In this document: in pieces, positions 24,750-37,609 of the stretch | Position numbering within the stretch: position 1 is the stretch's first letter | How the letters are laid out: every line of letters begins with the position of its first letter | NCBI GenBank assembly: GCA_012934845.2 | Contig: WNNJ02003827.1 | Span: 62,001 to 126,000 of the forward strand | DNA length: 64,000 bases | Origin: Pomphorhynchus laevis | Taxonomy: Eukaryota; Acanthocephala; Palaeacanthocephala; Echinorhynchida; Pomphorhynchidae | Direction: 5' to 3' | The notes under the pieces: generated by a model | Told to the model about the DNA's origin: nothing | Database searches by the model: none | Seen by the model: the letters and a program-made list of their open reading frames with translations, nothing else | Program-made: the position numbers and the translations under genes

Positions 24750-25099
24750 AATCGTGGGCTCTACCCTTTGGAGTAACGAGATACCACCAATACCTGGTAG
24801 GGCCAAGGTTTGTGCTTTGGAATGATCACAGACCATTACTACACATATTCGAAACGAATCGGCGATTTTTGAAGATGATGAATCAACGTCTTATTCGTTG
24901 GGCGATTACGCTCGGACAATACGATTACGAGCTCAAGAATATCAAAGAAACTTCAAACCTACTCGCGGATACACTGTCGAGATTGTCTATGAAAGAAGTC
25001 AATAAGGAGAACATCGATGTGGAGAGTTACACATTTTGCTCAACCATTACGCGGCAAAGATTGGAATTTCAGCAGACGAATTACGTACGGCGAGCATAA
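24750..25099 (+). pseudogene. Gypsy RNase H region
   Basis: Reads WALPFGVTRYHQYLVGPRFV, NDHRPLLHIFE, RLIRWAITLGQYDYEL and NLLADTLSRLS: the RNase H to connection segment of Ty3/gypsy polyproteins, including the D-x-LSR motif. It is open and in frame with the preceding RT remnant, but the RT/RNase H junction is deleted. It ends in a stop at 25097-25099. Confidence 0.85.
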
Positions 25100-25906
25100 A
25101 TAACCGAGTTATACAGCGAGCAAGACGATATTTAGAAAGTGGTTAGCCGAATAAATGCGAAGATCAATTACAGTCATATGCGGCTCGAAAAAAAACGAAT
25201 TATTATCCGAAAATGCAATGATTATATGATTACAACGAATAGTAGTTCCCGTAACGTTGCGAACACAAGCAGTAGAGATGCTACATTTGGGGCATCCGAA
25301 ATATGCGCAATGAAAATCATAGATCGACTATACTGTTGGTAGGCCCGATTGGACAAGGACATAAATACATGTCGGACAATGACAATTGTGCCAGACACAT
25401 AGGCCAGCGGCGCTACCACAACAGTTATACCAATGGGACATTTCTCAAGCAGCATGGCAATGCATCCACGTATATTTCGCTGTTCCTATCTTGGGGCACA
25501 TGTATGTGGTGATTATTGATGCCTTCAGTCAGTGGCCAGAAGTTAATAAGATAGCTAATGTTTCGGCTATGGAAACAGTATGAGTGCTGCGAGAGCACTT
25601 CGCACGATGGGGGTGCCAGAAGAAATCATTTCAGACAACGGACCCCGTTGCAGTCATTTGAATTCAGCATATTTTGTCAAAAATGGAATAAGACATATCT
25701 TAGCACCGTCCTATCACCCACAAACCAATGGTTTAAAAGAGCGTTTTATTGGGACGTTCAAAAGACGTGTCAAGCTTGAATCTCAATCCTCTCAAAATTC
25801 ATTGGCAATCCTACAATTTTTAATGACATACCGAAACACGCTACAAGCATCTACAACAAAAGCACATGTAGAGATGTTGTATGGACGTAGGATTATAAAA
25901 GTATGA
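25100..25906 (+). pseudogene. Gypsy integrase, frameshifted
   Basis: A degraded zinc-binding part (25280-25420, with CQTHRPAA in one frame) leads into WQCIHVYFAVP and VVIIDAFSQWPEVNKI, then, after a frame change at 25580, EEIISDNGPRCS, SYHPQTNGLKERFIGTFKRR and FLMTYRNT. The DD(35)E core is recognisable: the second Asp (SDNG) and the Glu (LKERF) are present, but the first Asp, expected after IHV, is Tyr. That and the frameshift make it inactive. Confidence 0.85.
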
Positions 25907-27700
25907 GACCACATACGACCAAGATATGCGATCGCCAACCTTCTCAAATGTAAGGATCAAAAAGAGAGGCATTATCAGCGTGCGAGACCATGAAACTTTG
26001 AGAAAGTGCAAATGGTATGGTAACTCGACTAACGAAATCGATGTTGGAATACAGGAAACATTGTCGAACAACCCTGATGAGGATCCTCCCTAATGATGAC
26101 GAATTAGGAAAATCGCATGAGACACGATTCCGACTTAAGAATACGGGAGGAAAATACGAATTAACCCTGTACACCACAGAACAGCACGATACAACAAGCA
26201 CTAATATCCAACGGACAGTGGAAAAACAACAAGATACGGGGATTGGGAATGAGGAAAGGGGATGAGAAAGGAGAAAATGGGAAATGTGGACGGGGGAATG
26301 AAGGGAATGAGGGGAATGGCAGAAAGTGGAAGGAGCGGGAATCTACGGAAGGTGAAAATAAACTTATTTATTAAGATAGTATCATTCACAGGAAAGGCTA
26401 TATCAAATTAGAATACTATGGTTACAACATCTCAACTGTTAACCATTCAAAAAATTTGTGGGTCCAGTCTCAGGTACCAACGATTAATTAGCATGTGTAC
26501 ATATTATTCTAAATTTCTAGGATGTCATACTCAGCGAATTGAGTCATAATGGCGTCTATTAAAATATTTTATGGAGGAAAGGGTAAAAAATAAAAGATGG
26601 ATGAGCCTTTGTTTGTGATGATATGCTTGGAGGCGAAATTCGCGTCTTAATAAATTCATCAAAATGATTTATTTTTCATTACTAAAGTGAAAACCTAAAT
26701 TGAACAAGCCATTCCTAATTGAACATTATATTTCTCTTCATCTGGGAGTCGAATTGAGTTAAAATTTTGATTGTAGATATATTCGACTACGATAATTCAA
26801 ATAATATGAAAACATCAATGTGTCCATAATTGAAAAATTTGAAGAAAAAGTTTTAAAACCAAAATATAATTTTTATCATACATTTTTTGTTAACTTTTAA
26901 TTGATATAATTTTTATATGTAATAAACAATTGTCTATTGATTAGGTATTTACGTATCAGGTCGCGATATGCACTAAACATTTATATTTTTATTTTCTAAC
27001 AAAATAAAAATTAAATATCTCGTAATATGATTATCACCGGTCAACAGCCGACTAAGCACGTATGTATATTACTAATACCTTCCGTTATGCAAAATATGAG
27101 AACCGGAAAATTAGGTATTTAACTAAACATTACCCCAGCTTCTTATGTAATTTTGCTACAACGGTACCAATCTTATACACCATCGTATGATCTATAATTG
27201 TTCTACCATATCTTAATCACGTCAAATTCAAAGATTTTATTCTATTTCTGTATGATAAAGTCAAGAAACCTACTATTTTGTATGAATTGTTAATAACTGA
27301 TTACAAGAATTTTATCTCTGAAAAATTTAAGAGATAAAAATCTACAAGAGATATAGTAAAAATATAAAAAAATATAAAAAATATTAATACAAAAATATAA
27401 AAATATAATAAAATATAAATACATACAAAAGAAAGCAACTATAACAAGCATTACTATTACACATAAACACTACTATATACAGAGAAACTATAGAAGATTA
27501 TGCTCCCTCAATAATAAATAGTTGATTATAAAGAATTAAAGAAAACCTTAAATCTGCAAGCACACTGAGCATTTCTGAATTTAATAAGTTATTACAAGAA
27601 TGATTAAAAGCAATAAAATGTAAGGTAGCTAGCTAACTGCAGATGAATCAAGTTCAACGATTTCGAGTAAAAATATATTTGAACGTTACCAACAAATGAG
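25907..27700. other. Gypsy 3' remnant then AT-rich spacer
   Basis: 25907-26200 is probably integrase C-terminal remnant in broken frames. 26200-26345 is purine-rich. From 26390 to 27700 the sequence is AT-rich with no reading frame or repeat I can name, apart from an A-rich low-complexity run at 27355-27425. Confidence 0.5.
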
Positions 27701-27705
27701 GGGGA

Positions 27706-30484
27706 CCTCGACTGTTAGTAACGGTCGAGTTAATAACGGTCGAGTTAATAAAGATCGAGTTAATAACGGTCGAGTTAATAACGGTCGAGTTAATAACGGT
27801 CGAGTTAATAACGGTCGAGTTAATAACGGTCGAGTTAATAACGGTCGAGTTAATAACGGTCGAGTTAATAACGGTCGAGTTAATAACGGTCGAGTTAATA
27901 ACGGTCGAGTTAATAACGGTCGAGTTAATAACGGTCGAGTTAATAACGGTCGAGTTAATAACGGTCGAGTTAATAACGGTCGAGTTACTCACGGTCGAGT
28001 TACTCACGGTCGAGTTACTCACGGTCGAGTTACTCACGGTCGAGTTACTCACGGTCGAGTTACTCACGGTCGAGTTACTCACGGTCGAGTTACTAACGGT
28101 CGAGTTACTAACGGTCGAGTTACTAACGGTCGAGTTACTAACGGTCGAGTTAATAACGGTCGAGTTACTAACGGTCGAGTTACTAACGGTCGAGTTACTA
28201 ACGGTCGAGTTACTAACGGTCGAGTTACTAACGGTCGAGTTACTAACGGTCGAGTTACTAACGGTCGAGTTACTAACGGTCGAGTTACTAACGGTCGAGT
28301 TACTAACGGTCGAGTTACTAACGGTCGAGTTACTAACGGTCGAGTTACTAACGGTCGAGTTACTAACGGTCGAGTTACTAACGGTCGAGTTACTAACGGT
28401 CGAGTTACTAACGGTCGAGTTACTAACGGTCGAGTTACTAACGGTCGAGTTACTAACGGTCGAGTTACTAACGGTCGAGTTACTAACGGTCGAGTTACTA
28501 ACGGTCGAGTTACTAACGGTCGAGTTACTAACGGTCGAGTTACTAACGGTCGAGTTACTAACGGTCGAGTTACTAACGGTCGAGTTACTAACGGTCGAGT
28601 TACTAACGGTCGAGTTACTAACGGTCGAGTTACTAACGGTCGAGTTACTAACGGTCGAGTTACTAACGGTCGAGTTACTAACGGTCGAGTTACTAACGGT
28701 CGAGTTACTAACGGTCGAGTTACTAACGGTCGAGTTACTAACGGTCGAGTTACTAACGGTCGAGTTACTAACGGTCGAGTTACTAACGGTCGAGTTACTA
28801 ACGGTCGAGTTACTAACGGTCGAGTTACTAACGGTCGAGTTACTAACGGTCGAGTTACTAACGGTCGAGTTACTAACGGTCGAGTTACTAACGGTCGAGT
28901 TACTAACGGTCGAGTTACTAACGGTCGAGTTACTAACGGTCGAGTTACTAACGGTCGAGTTACTAACGGTCGAGTTACTAACGGTCGAGTTACTAACAGT
29001 CGAGTTACTAACGGTCGAGTTACTAACGGTCGAGTTACTAACGGTCGAGTTACTAACGGTCGAGTTACTAACGGTCGAGTTACTAACGGTCGAGTTACTA
29101 ACGGTCGAGTTACTAACGGTCGAGTTACTAACGGTCGAGTTAATAACGGTCGAGTTAATAACGGTCGAGTTAATAACGGTCGAGTTACTAACGGTCGAGT
29201 TACTAACGGTCGAGTTACTAACGGTCGAGTTACTAACGGTCGAGTTACTAACGGTCGAGTTACTAACGGTCGAGTTACTAACGGTCGAGTTACTAACGGT
29301 CGAGTTACTAACGGTCGAGTTACTAACGGTCGAGTTACTAACGGTCGAGTTACTAACGGTCGAGTTACTAACGGTCGAGTTACTAACGGTCGAGTTACTA
29401 ACGGTCGAGTTACTAACGGTCGAGTTACTAACGGTCGAGTTACTAACGGTCGAGTTACTAACGGTCGAGTTACTAACGGTCGAGTTACTAACGGTCGAGT
29501 TACTAACGGTCGAGTTACTAACGGTCGAGTTACTAACGGTCGAGTTACTAACGGTCGAGTTACTAACGGTCGAGTTACTAACGGTCGAGTTACTAACGGT
29601 CGAGTTACTAACGGTCGAGTTACTAACGGTCGAGTTACTAACGGTCGAGTTACTAACGGTCGAGTTACTAACGGTCGAGTTACTAACGGTCGAGTTACTA
29701 ACGGTCGAGTTACTAACGGTCGAGTTACTAACGGTCGAGTTACTAACGGTCGAGTTACTAACGGTCGAGTTACTAACGGTCGAGTTACTAACAGTCGAGT
29801 TACTAACGGTCGAGTTACTAACAGTCGAGTTACTAACAGTCGAGTTACTAACGGTCGAGTTACTAACGGTCGAGTTACTAACGGTCGAGTTACTAACGGT
29901 CGAGTTACTAACGGTCGAGTTACTAACGGTCGAGTTACTAACGGTCGAGTTACTAACAGTCGAGTTACTAATAGTCGAGTTACTAACGGTCGAGTTACTA
30001 ACGGTCGAGTTACTAACGGTCGAGTTAATAGCAGTCGAGTTAATAACAGTCGAGTTAATAACGGTCGAGTTACTAACGGTCGAGTTACTAACGGTCGAGT
30101 TACTAACGGTCGAGTTACTAACGGTCGAGTTACTAACGGTCGAGTTACTAACGGTCGAGTTACTAACGGTCGAGTTACTAACGGTCGAGTTACTAACGGT
30201 CGAGTTACTAACGGTCGAGTTACTAACGGTCGAGTTACTAACGGTCGAGTTACTAACGGTCGAGTTACTAACGGTCGAGTTACTAACGGTCGAGTTACTA
30301 ACGGTCGAGTTACTAACGGTCGAGTTACTAACGGTCGAGTTACTAACGGTCGAGTTACTAACGGTCGAGTTACTAACGGTCGAGTTACTAACGGTCGAGT
30401 TACTAACAGTCGAGTTACTAACGGTCGAGTTACTAACGGTCGAGTTACTAACGATCGAGTTACTAATGGTCGAGTTACTAGGGG
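27706..30484. repeat. 15-bp satellite, 184 units in perfect register
   Basis: The unit ACGGTCGAGTTACTA repeats from 27721 to 30480 with no insertion or deletion: every 60-base block starts in the same phase. Base variants come in blocks: the first 17 or so units have TAATA for TACTA, the next 7 have TACTC, the rest TACTA, with groups of TAATA near 28150, 29140-29170 and 30030-30060 and ACAGT variants clustered at 29790-30060. The unit length is a multiple of three and lacks stops in several frames, so pentapeptide-repeat frames are open on both strands (plus VTNGR; minus NSTVS and TRPLV). I regard these as by-products, not genes. Confidence 0.97.
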
Positions 30485-30489
30485 CACTC

Positions 30490-32800
30490 GACATAATTGC
30501 TGTCATCGATCGTTTTTCTACCTACAGCTGAATGTTCATCTCCGTTCCTTGTCTATTCGATCACATTCTCGTCACTCTTGATCTCACTTCTAACCAAACC
30601 CATCCTCACACACCTACCATCCTTCGTCGAACTTGTTAAAATTCTGATCTCCCTCCTCCCCGCTCCGCATTACTCAAATCGTCTATATCCTCTCCTACAA
30701 TAACATCATCCTCTTTTCACGATCTCGCCTTTCATTGCGACTCTGAAATCACACTCACTCTCGATCTTCTCTTGCCCTTCAATCCTCACGCTCACCGTCG
30801 CTTGCGCCGTGCCTATAGTTTGACATGTAATGTCTACTCTCAAAAAGTCGACTCCGTCATGCTTTTCGAGTCTATCACCGCTCTCGTAGACGAGATAGCC
30901 ACTCTCTCTCCGTCTCCGTGATTCTTATCTTGCTCTTTGCCGGTCTTGTCTCAATCAACTACGTACCAAATGCAACTATTTCTGGCAGCATAAAATCATA
31001 ACTTCGTCGAATCTAAGTCCTCTGGCATTCTTTTAACTCAATTTTTGCACACTCCTCTTCATCGTACAACATCAACCCAATATTATTCGTCATTTCTTCA
31101 AAACAAAGTATTCACGTTGCTCTGTCACACCTCTTGTCTTCATCCCATCCCACTCATCCCCGCCTCGCATATCCTACTGAAAGTCTTTCATCTTCTTCAT
31201 GTCTCACCTGCCGAAGTCTCATTTGTTCTCATGTCCTTGCCCAACAAAGCCCCACCTACCGCTCATCTGTATACGCGCATACTTAAACCCATATGCTCAT
31301 TGATATCCCCTTTCCTCACAACTTTGTTTAACTCGTCAATCTGCAGTCATATTTTCCCTTTACACTAGAAATCCGGCGGCGTTCGTTTCCTCTTTAAGAA
31401 ACAATCGCTCGACCCTTCCCTTCCTTATAGCCATCGCCCTACTTCACTTCTCCTACTCTTTCTAATCTCTTAGAACGATCATCTTAATACAGACCAACGT
31501 GTATTCTAATATCTCCATTCAATCTGTACCCTCATTTTTAATCCGCTTTCCGCTCTGAACACTATCGAAATCGCATGCATGAAAGTTTATAACGACCTAC
31601 TATTTCTCGTGATAATGCTCTATATAGTGTTATCAACTCCCGCGACTTCTCATCAACGTTCGACATCGACAACCACTCCATCCTCCTTCCTCGCCTTCGT
31701 TATTATTACGGCTTTTCCTCCTCCGTAGCATGGTTTGCATCATATCTATCCGACCGTTCTTATTGAGTCTGTTCTAATTTATCATCCTCTCCTCCCATTC
31801 CTATTTTCTGCGGGGTCCCACAAGGTTCAGTACTAGAACCCCTGCTTTTCTATTTTTTGCTTGGAGATCTCCCTATGTTTACCAAATCATACTCCTCTAA
31901 TGCCATGCAATACGCCGATGACATCCTCATCTATGCTAATGCACCCGCACATCACATACACGATATCGGCATTTCTGCCTCCAACTGTATTTCTTCTATC
32001 TACAAACGTCTATCACATCTTCATCTCGATCTAAACCCCAACAACTCCAAAATAATGTGAATCATCCACGTCAACCTAACATTTCTCATTCCCTTGTATC
32101 GTTTGCCTCATCAATCATTCCTATAGTCCATAATCTTACCTTATTAGGTTTCCATTACGATGATCGTATTTCCCTTAACCCCTTCGTCCGTGATAAGGCC
32201 CGCTCGTCTAACTTTATTCTCCGTGACATCTGCCGTATCCACCCCCTTATCGACTTCCGTTCTTATTTGTATATTCTTTCATCGATTATATTCCGTAAAA
32301 TCGATTACTGCTTCAGCCTTATCGCTAATTCTCCAAAATCCATCATCCTACACCTACAACACATCCTTAACTCCGTCGTTCGAGTGTTCCTACGTCTCCG
32401 TCTCTTCGACCACACATCCACATATCGTGTCCAACTATCCTGGCCCACCATCCACATTCGCATAAAACTCCGCATTCTCGTAACTTTTCGTCTCATCGTT
32501 GTCGGCTCCCCGTCGTTTATCATCCTTTCTTTCTTAGACGACACTCACCCCACCTCTTTATCGCTGCGTTCTCGTCATTCCCTCTTACTCCACGTTCCAA
32601 ATTACTTCAACAACTACGGTCTCCGATCTTTCGTCGTCGCCCTCGCCTGGAATCAGCTCCCTCTCGGCGTTCGCCGCGATCCCTCTTTTATCACATTCAA
32701 ATACCTCCTCCATTCCCATCTTATCGACACGTGATTAGATTTTTGTTTCTTTTGTTGTGGTCACGTAAGCGTGCGCCGCCACGCATTTGCCATGTAAAAT
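30490..32800 (+). pseudogene. CR1/L2-like non-LTR element B
   Basis: Starts directly after the satellite with the end of an endonuclease domain (FDHILVTLDL near 30560). Then, in broken frames, the spacer VSPAEVSFVLMSLPNKAP, RT block A as SSTFDIDNHSILLPRLR, then FSSSVAWFASYLSDRS, GVPQGSVLEPLLFY, catalytic QYADDILIYA (near 31910), then LGFHYDDRISLNPFVRDKAR and a C-terminus WNQLPLGVRRDPSFITFKYL. The 3' tail has AAGCGTGCGCCGCC and AAATAAATCC. The YADD is intact but several frameshifts and stops interrupt the frame. It is closest to copy D on the opposite strand. Confidence 0.88.
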
Positions 32801-34320
32801 AAATCCTTTCGAGCAAATGCTGTGTTTGGACGGTTGTTGTGGTATCATCTGGACTGCAAAGGATATTCTGGAAAATAAGTTTATATGTGGGTTTTCTACA
32901 GCATTGCTATCTACTGTTTCCTCGTCAATTCAGGCGGCCTTAGTTCAAACTGATTCATCTACGCTTTTCCTGTTGTTATGATTAGGACACACTATGATAC
33001 TACTGTAAAAGACTCTGATGTAATAGAAGGACAGGATAATAATGTGAAGCACAACACATATGTGGTACCTCTCGATGTCATTAAACCTTCCTCTTGAATC
33101 GAGTTTTCTTTAAACAAAACGGTAATTAGCACTGATAATCAACTTACAGTAGATTTACTCAATAATGTGATTATCATCATTCCTGGGATGATTATCAAAG
33201 ATATTGATTCTAGCGTTACATCATTGATATCTCATTGTGCCTCTTTTATCTATGATCTGATGAATTCCATTGATCTATTACAATCAAGTTATCCAAACCA
33301 ACTTCCCATAAATGAACTATCTTACCTTTCCTTTCTTTTTTTCTAGTGACTCCTCAAACCACGATTCAATTATCCGCAAATTACATCAATCTACAAGACT
33401 CGTTTCTCAACAATTTACTTCTAATAATCTAACTAAATAACATCATATGCAATTTTCATATTTGTCAACCCAAATCCGTTAAACGAATGAATCTATATAA
33501 AGCACAACAATCACATTATGCTCTTAATTCACCTGTCAAATCGGCGCATTCCAGCTATTCGGTTAATCCATCTACGATTATTCCATACTCAACACACTCC
33601 ATTACTTCATCACATCTCCCCCCCATAACGTACTGCTTACCCTTTTGCTGTTCGCAAACATCATGTTTTTCGCGATCGTTACATCATTTTGAAAAATGGG
33701 GTCTTCTCGGTTTGGTTCTCCCAAGCAAATAAAAAATCTTTTGGCTTATTTTAAGCAGTATAAATATGCGTATCAACTATGTCAATTTTATTTTGTAGAA
33801 ACCAAGTTGAGTATTAAAAATTAAATTAAATCTCAAATATAAGAGCGTTGTGGTTAAAAAATCGCATAAAATACTTATTATACATCTTGGCATGACTGGT
33901 AAGTTTGAGCTTTAAATAATGCATATTCACATAAATTTTTTTAATTTTTCGTCAAAAAAGCAAATTAAAATTAAAAAATCTCAAAATTTTTAAGCACAAA
34001 TACAAACTTTTGTACTGCTATTATAAACTAATTTTTATGCTATATAACATACTATAATTTGATCAGCCATGCTCTTAAATATTTGACGATATTCAATTTT
34101 ACATTTTTTTAAATATTTGGAAGTATTGTTTAAAAAAATAATTTTAAAATTTCATAACCAATATCAGAGTATATTGCTCAAAATATTTACATAAAATATA
34201 TCTGATACATCTCGATACTTTAGTTGTGTTTGGGTATGAATAATGCATCTTCATTAGAAAATAATTGAAATTGTTTTATCATATTTTGCTATTTGCCTCT
34301 CCCCCATTCGTTTTTAAAAA
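32801..34320. other. Unassigned region, possibly 5' part of element C
   Basis: 33000-33350 reads in pieces such as LLNNVIIIIPGMIIKDID and LTYLSF-like text. 33487-33732 has an 81-codon frame ending CCSQTSCFSRSLHHFEKWGL, with a Cys/His pattern that could be a remnant finger of a retrotransposon ORF1. Not identified. 33730-34320 is AT-rich with nothing recognised. Confidence 0.35.
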
Positions 34321-34324
34321 GTTA

Positions 34325-34456
34325 CACAATAATTCGAACTATTATTGTGTAAGCAGACTCCATTGTTTTTAAAAAATTAAACGAATCGAGAGAAGTCAAC
34401 GTAAAAAATTGTAACAATTAAAATTTTTTACATTGACTTATCTCGATTGGTTTAAT
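34325..34456. repeat. Two adjacent hairpins, one with ~36-bp arms
   Basis: 34325-34352: ACACAATAAT and ATTATTGTGT flank a 7-base loop. 34374-34456: a left arm AATTAAACGAATCGAGAGAA continuing GTCAACGTAAAAAATT pairs, with few mismatches, with the right arm AAATTTTTTACATTGACTTA continuing TCTCGATTGGTTTAATT; the loop is about 10 bases. It lies just before the endonuclease part of element C. Confidence 0.8.
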
Positions 34457-34479
34457 TACCTCGAACTATAGAATGTTTC

Positions 34480-37330
34480 CCGATCGCTCTCCACCTGACA
34501 TTGCCAACCTCGCATCTGCCCGTGATGAAAAACTTACTCGTGTAAGTAACAGTAAATATTTTCTAGCAGTCAAACAGATTGATGGAAATTTTCGTGTAGT
34601 CCGACTCCTACTCAAAATTGCATGGAGATAATTCCCCCTCGTCTTCTATGACTACATTTTCATTCCATCTCGGTCATCTAAACATCCGTTACATCGCTAA
34701 TAAAGTTGACTCAGTACTTGACCATTTCTTCCAACAATTTTTAAATCTGTTTTGCCTTAATGAATCTTGTCATCGTGATACTAGTGACATTTAGCTTCGA
34801 CGCCTACGTTCTTTCGATTATTCTATCATCGATAAGTTCCGTTCTCAATCATCTGGTAGTGTCTACTTCAGTAACCATGTTGGTCTCATCGCTCTTGTCT
34901 TTATTCGCTTCATCGTTTAACTGCTTCTGTTGCCCTCAAATTTTTAAACTTATTTTCTTTTAATATTTCGGTAGCCTTATCCTAGCTGAATATCAATTTT
35001 ATGTATCATCCTGGCTCTAGTTCTCCATATAATTATTTCTTTGCTGAACTATCTAATCTGCTCTCACATATCTCGCATATGTGAGATATGCTCTCACATA
35101 TCTCCATCTGCTTTATTCCTTCTCGTGTACTAGGCAATATCAACATTCGTTAGTTCCGTCCTCGACTTCTTGATACCCAAAAACACATCACTGCTTTTCA
35201 CGATTGTAACTTATCTATCATGCCTTCGCTACCCACTGCTGCATATACGCAGATTCTTAGTGGTGTTCTTTATATAATCGCTGTTCCTAGTATTCTATCT
35301 TCCTCTGCCGTTATATCTACTTTGGATTCCGGTCTATCCGACAATTTTCTCATCATCCACTATTTTCCTATTCTACGCTCTTCTTTCTCAGCGTAAGCTA
35401 TTATTCGTCGATAGTGGAAACGTCTAGATCTTCCTCGTGTTCGTTCCCTAATAATTGTATCTCTTCATGTCATCGTCTTTCACTCTCCAACGTCTGAACT
35501 ATCTACTGACTAGCTGTCTAATAGCTTTGATTCTGAACTCTCTTTTATACTCGACAATATTTGTCCATGCCAACTCTTTATTCCCCCGTCGAACGTACTA
35601 TTCACTATGGCTTTACTCTAATTGTATGCGTTTAAAGTGTCTTCGACGTCGTTCGTCTTGAACCTACCTTCTTTTCCTCAAGCGTTATTCTATTTCTATA
35701 TTCATATAATTCAAGATCTAAATGGAATATTCTCAACACTACACTGTCGAGTTTTACATCTGCTAGCACTTCGATCCACATAAATTTTCTATTTATCTTC
35801 AATCGAAACTTGATTCAATTATCCTAGGCATTCATTTTTCCTTTCCTGCCTTCTTTGCTGGATCTTTGCCTGCCTGAACTCTTTTATCTTCTTCTGGTAT
35901 CTGTCGACAAGGTTTCTAGTGTGCATTTATCGTTACCCAGCAAAACATATCATGCTGATCTTTGGTCTTTCAACTTGCTCCTTTCCTAACCTCAATGTTT
36001 AATTCTTCCATTCATTGTAGCTCTTCTTCTCCCCTTTGAAAATCCGTCATAGTTCAACCACTACTCAAGAAGCTATACCTTGATCTCTTGCTACATTCCT
36101 CATATTGCCCAATATCTAACCTTCCAACTGTTTATAAACTTCGTGAATTGTTGTGCTTAACCAAATTAACATATATCTCTTAGTCCAAACTTCCTTTTTA
36201 ATCTGATTTCCAATCTCACCATTCTACTGAGTTGGCCTGCAACAAAGTTCTCTCTGACGTACTTATTGTTTGTGAAAAAAAACTGCAATGTCGTAATTTC
36301 CCTCGACTCTTCTTCCTTTGACATTGCTGACCATTCTATCCTCCTTCATCGCATTCACCACTACTATAGCTTTACGTCTGATATTGTATCATGGTTCTTA
36401 GCTTATATCTCTGAACGATATTTTTGTGTATATTCAAATACTTCTTTCTCTACCCCTTGCTCTCTGTCCCGTAGCGTTTCCTCAAGGTTCTGTGATCATA
36501 ACAAATTTTTATCTCTTCTCTTTGTCGATTTCTCCAGAATTGCATGTGACTATAACTTCCGCATCCTTTACTCTATTTATCCTGACATCTTATCGATAAT
36601 CTCGCCGTCCTTTTTACGAATTGTCTTCTGTCCATACCCGACCATATTTCATCGCTTCGTTTGTATTTTAAACATTCCAAGTCTAGCATCTTATAGAATA
36701 TCATCTATTTCCTCTCTGTCTCTCCTCCCTCAGTGTTTCTTAATTTGACAGTTTTTCCTAGTATTGATCATCTCACCATCTTGAGAGTTCACTTCGACAA
36801 CTATATTTTTCCCGATTTATTCGTTCGCGACAAAACACGATCTTGCAATCTGCTACTTGGCGACTTTCGCCGTGTTAGGAACTCGATTGATTTTAACTCC
36901 TGCTACTCTTTTATCTGCAGTCTATTGTTTTCTAAGATCAAATTTTGCTTCAATATTTTTGCATGTCCGCTAAATCTTCTCTTCTTCCTCCAGTGGCTTG
37001 TGAATTCCGAGGGCATATCATTTTTCGCCCTCGCCGTTTTGATCACATTTATCTAGTCTCTACAAATTCAACTGGCTAAATATGGAAAACCTCATTCTAT
37101 TCCGTATTATTTGTATCATTTTCGTTTCCTTTCCTCAATTTCGCCTTCATATCCGTATCTTCCTACACTTACAAAATCCCGTCACCTCTATAAATTTTCG
37201 TTCACATTAATAACTTCTACATGTTTCGTCATTTTTCACAAACTGCGGTGCCGTTCCTTTTTTATCATCGCTCCTCTCTGAAATAAATGGTCTTCCACCA
37301 TCCGCTCAACCGTCTCCTTTCATTCTTCAA
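34480..37330 (+). pseudogene. CR1/L2-like non-LTR element C, diverged, with endonuclease
   Basis: APE-type endonuclease traces: HLNIRYIANKVDSVLDHFFQ near 34670, then FCLNESCH, LRRLRSFDYSIIDKFRS and YFSNHVGLIALV, followed by LDSGLSDNFLIIHYF near 35325. RT traces follow: SNHNSTELACNKVLS-like text near 36220, SSSFDIADHSILLHRIHHYY at 36300, and FTSDIVSWFLAYISER. Later comes LRVHFDNYIFPDLFVRDKTR (36780) and a weak C-terminus near 37290. Same architecture as copies A, B and D but much more diverged and riddled with stops. It is the only copy retaining a long endonuclease part. Confidence 0.75.
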
Positions 37331-37609
37331 ACACAGTTTTTGTTCTTTTTGTCCATTAATAATTTATTCAACTCACACTATTTTAAACTCTCACACATCA
37401 ACATCAACTATTGACATTGACTATACTTTCGATCTTTGTTTGTTTTATTCTTTGTTGTAAAACTATAAATTTGTAATTTAGTGAAATTGTAAGTGAATGC
37501 ATATCCACAATAGCTACTTTAAAAAATCCGCACTTTTGTGCAATCATTATTAAAATTGAAATTTTTGATTACAATTTTCTTCAATTTTAAGCCAAATTTT
37601 CTTCAATTT
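37331..37609. other. Spacer between two LINE relics
   Basis: AT-rich, with a short duplicated TTTTCTTCAATTTTA string near 37570-37605. No gene seen. Confidence 0.5.

Larger units (their letters stand above)
22153..26390 (+). mobile_element. Ty3/gypsy retrotransposon relic, internally deleted and interrupted
   Basis: Gene order RT, RNase H, integrase on the plus strand identifies Ty3/gypsy. The RT is split by a CR1/L2-like insertion (22715-24612). The stretch encoding the RT catalytic YxDD is missing: the sequence passes from APAIFQQVEKES straight into the RNase H region. No gag, protease or clear LTR pair was found. 26200-26345 is strongly purine-rich (GGGGATGAGAAAGGAG) and may be the polypurine side of a lost 3' LTR. 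Confidence 0.8.

Noticed and set aside
27706..30484. CRISPR-like array
   Set aside because: Units are contiguous 15-mers without unique spacers, in a eukaryotic intron-bearing genome.
27654..30581. Open frames of 802-961 codons on both strands
   Set aside because: They coincide exactly with the 15-bp satellite; the frames exist because the unit is a multiple of three without stops. No initiation context, flanking exons or non-repeat domain supports a protein.
32305..32544. Arg-rich 79-codon minus frame
   Set aside because: Antisense of the CR1/L2-like element B C-terminal region; no independent support.
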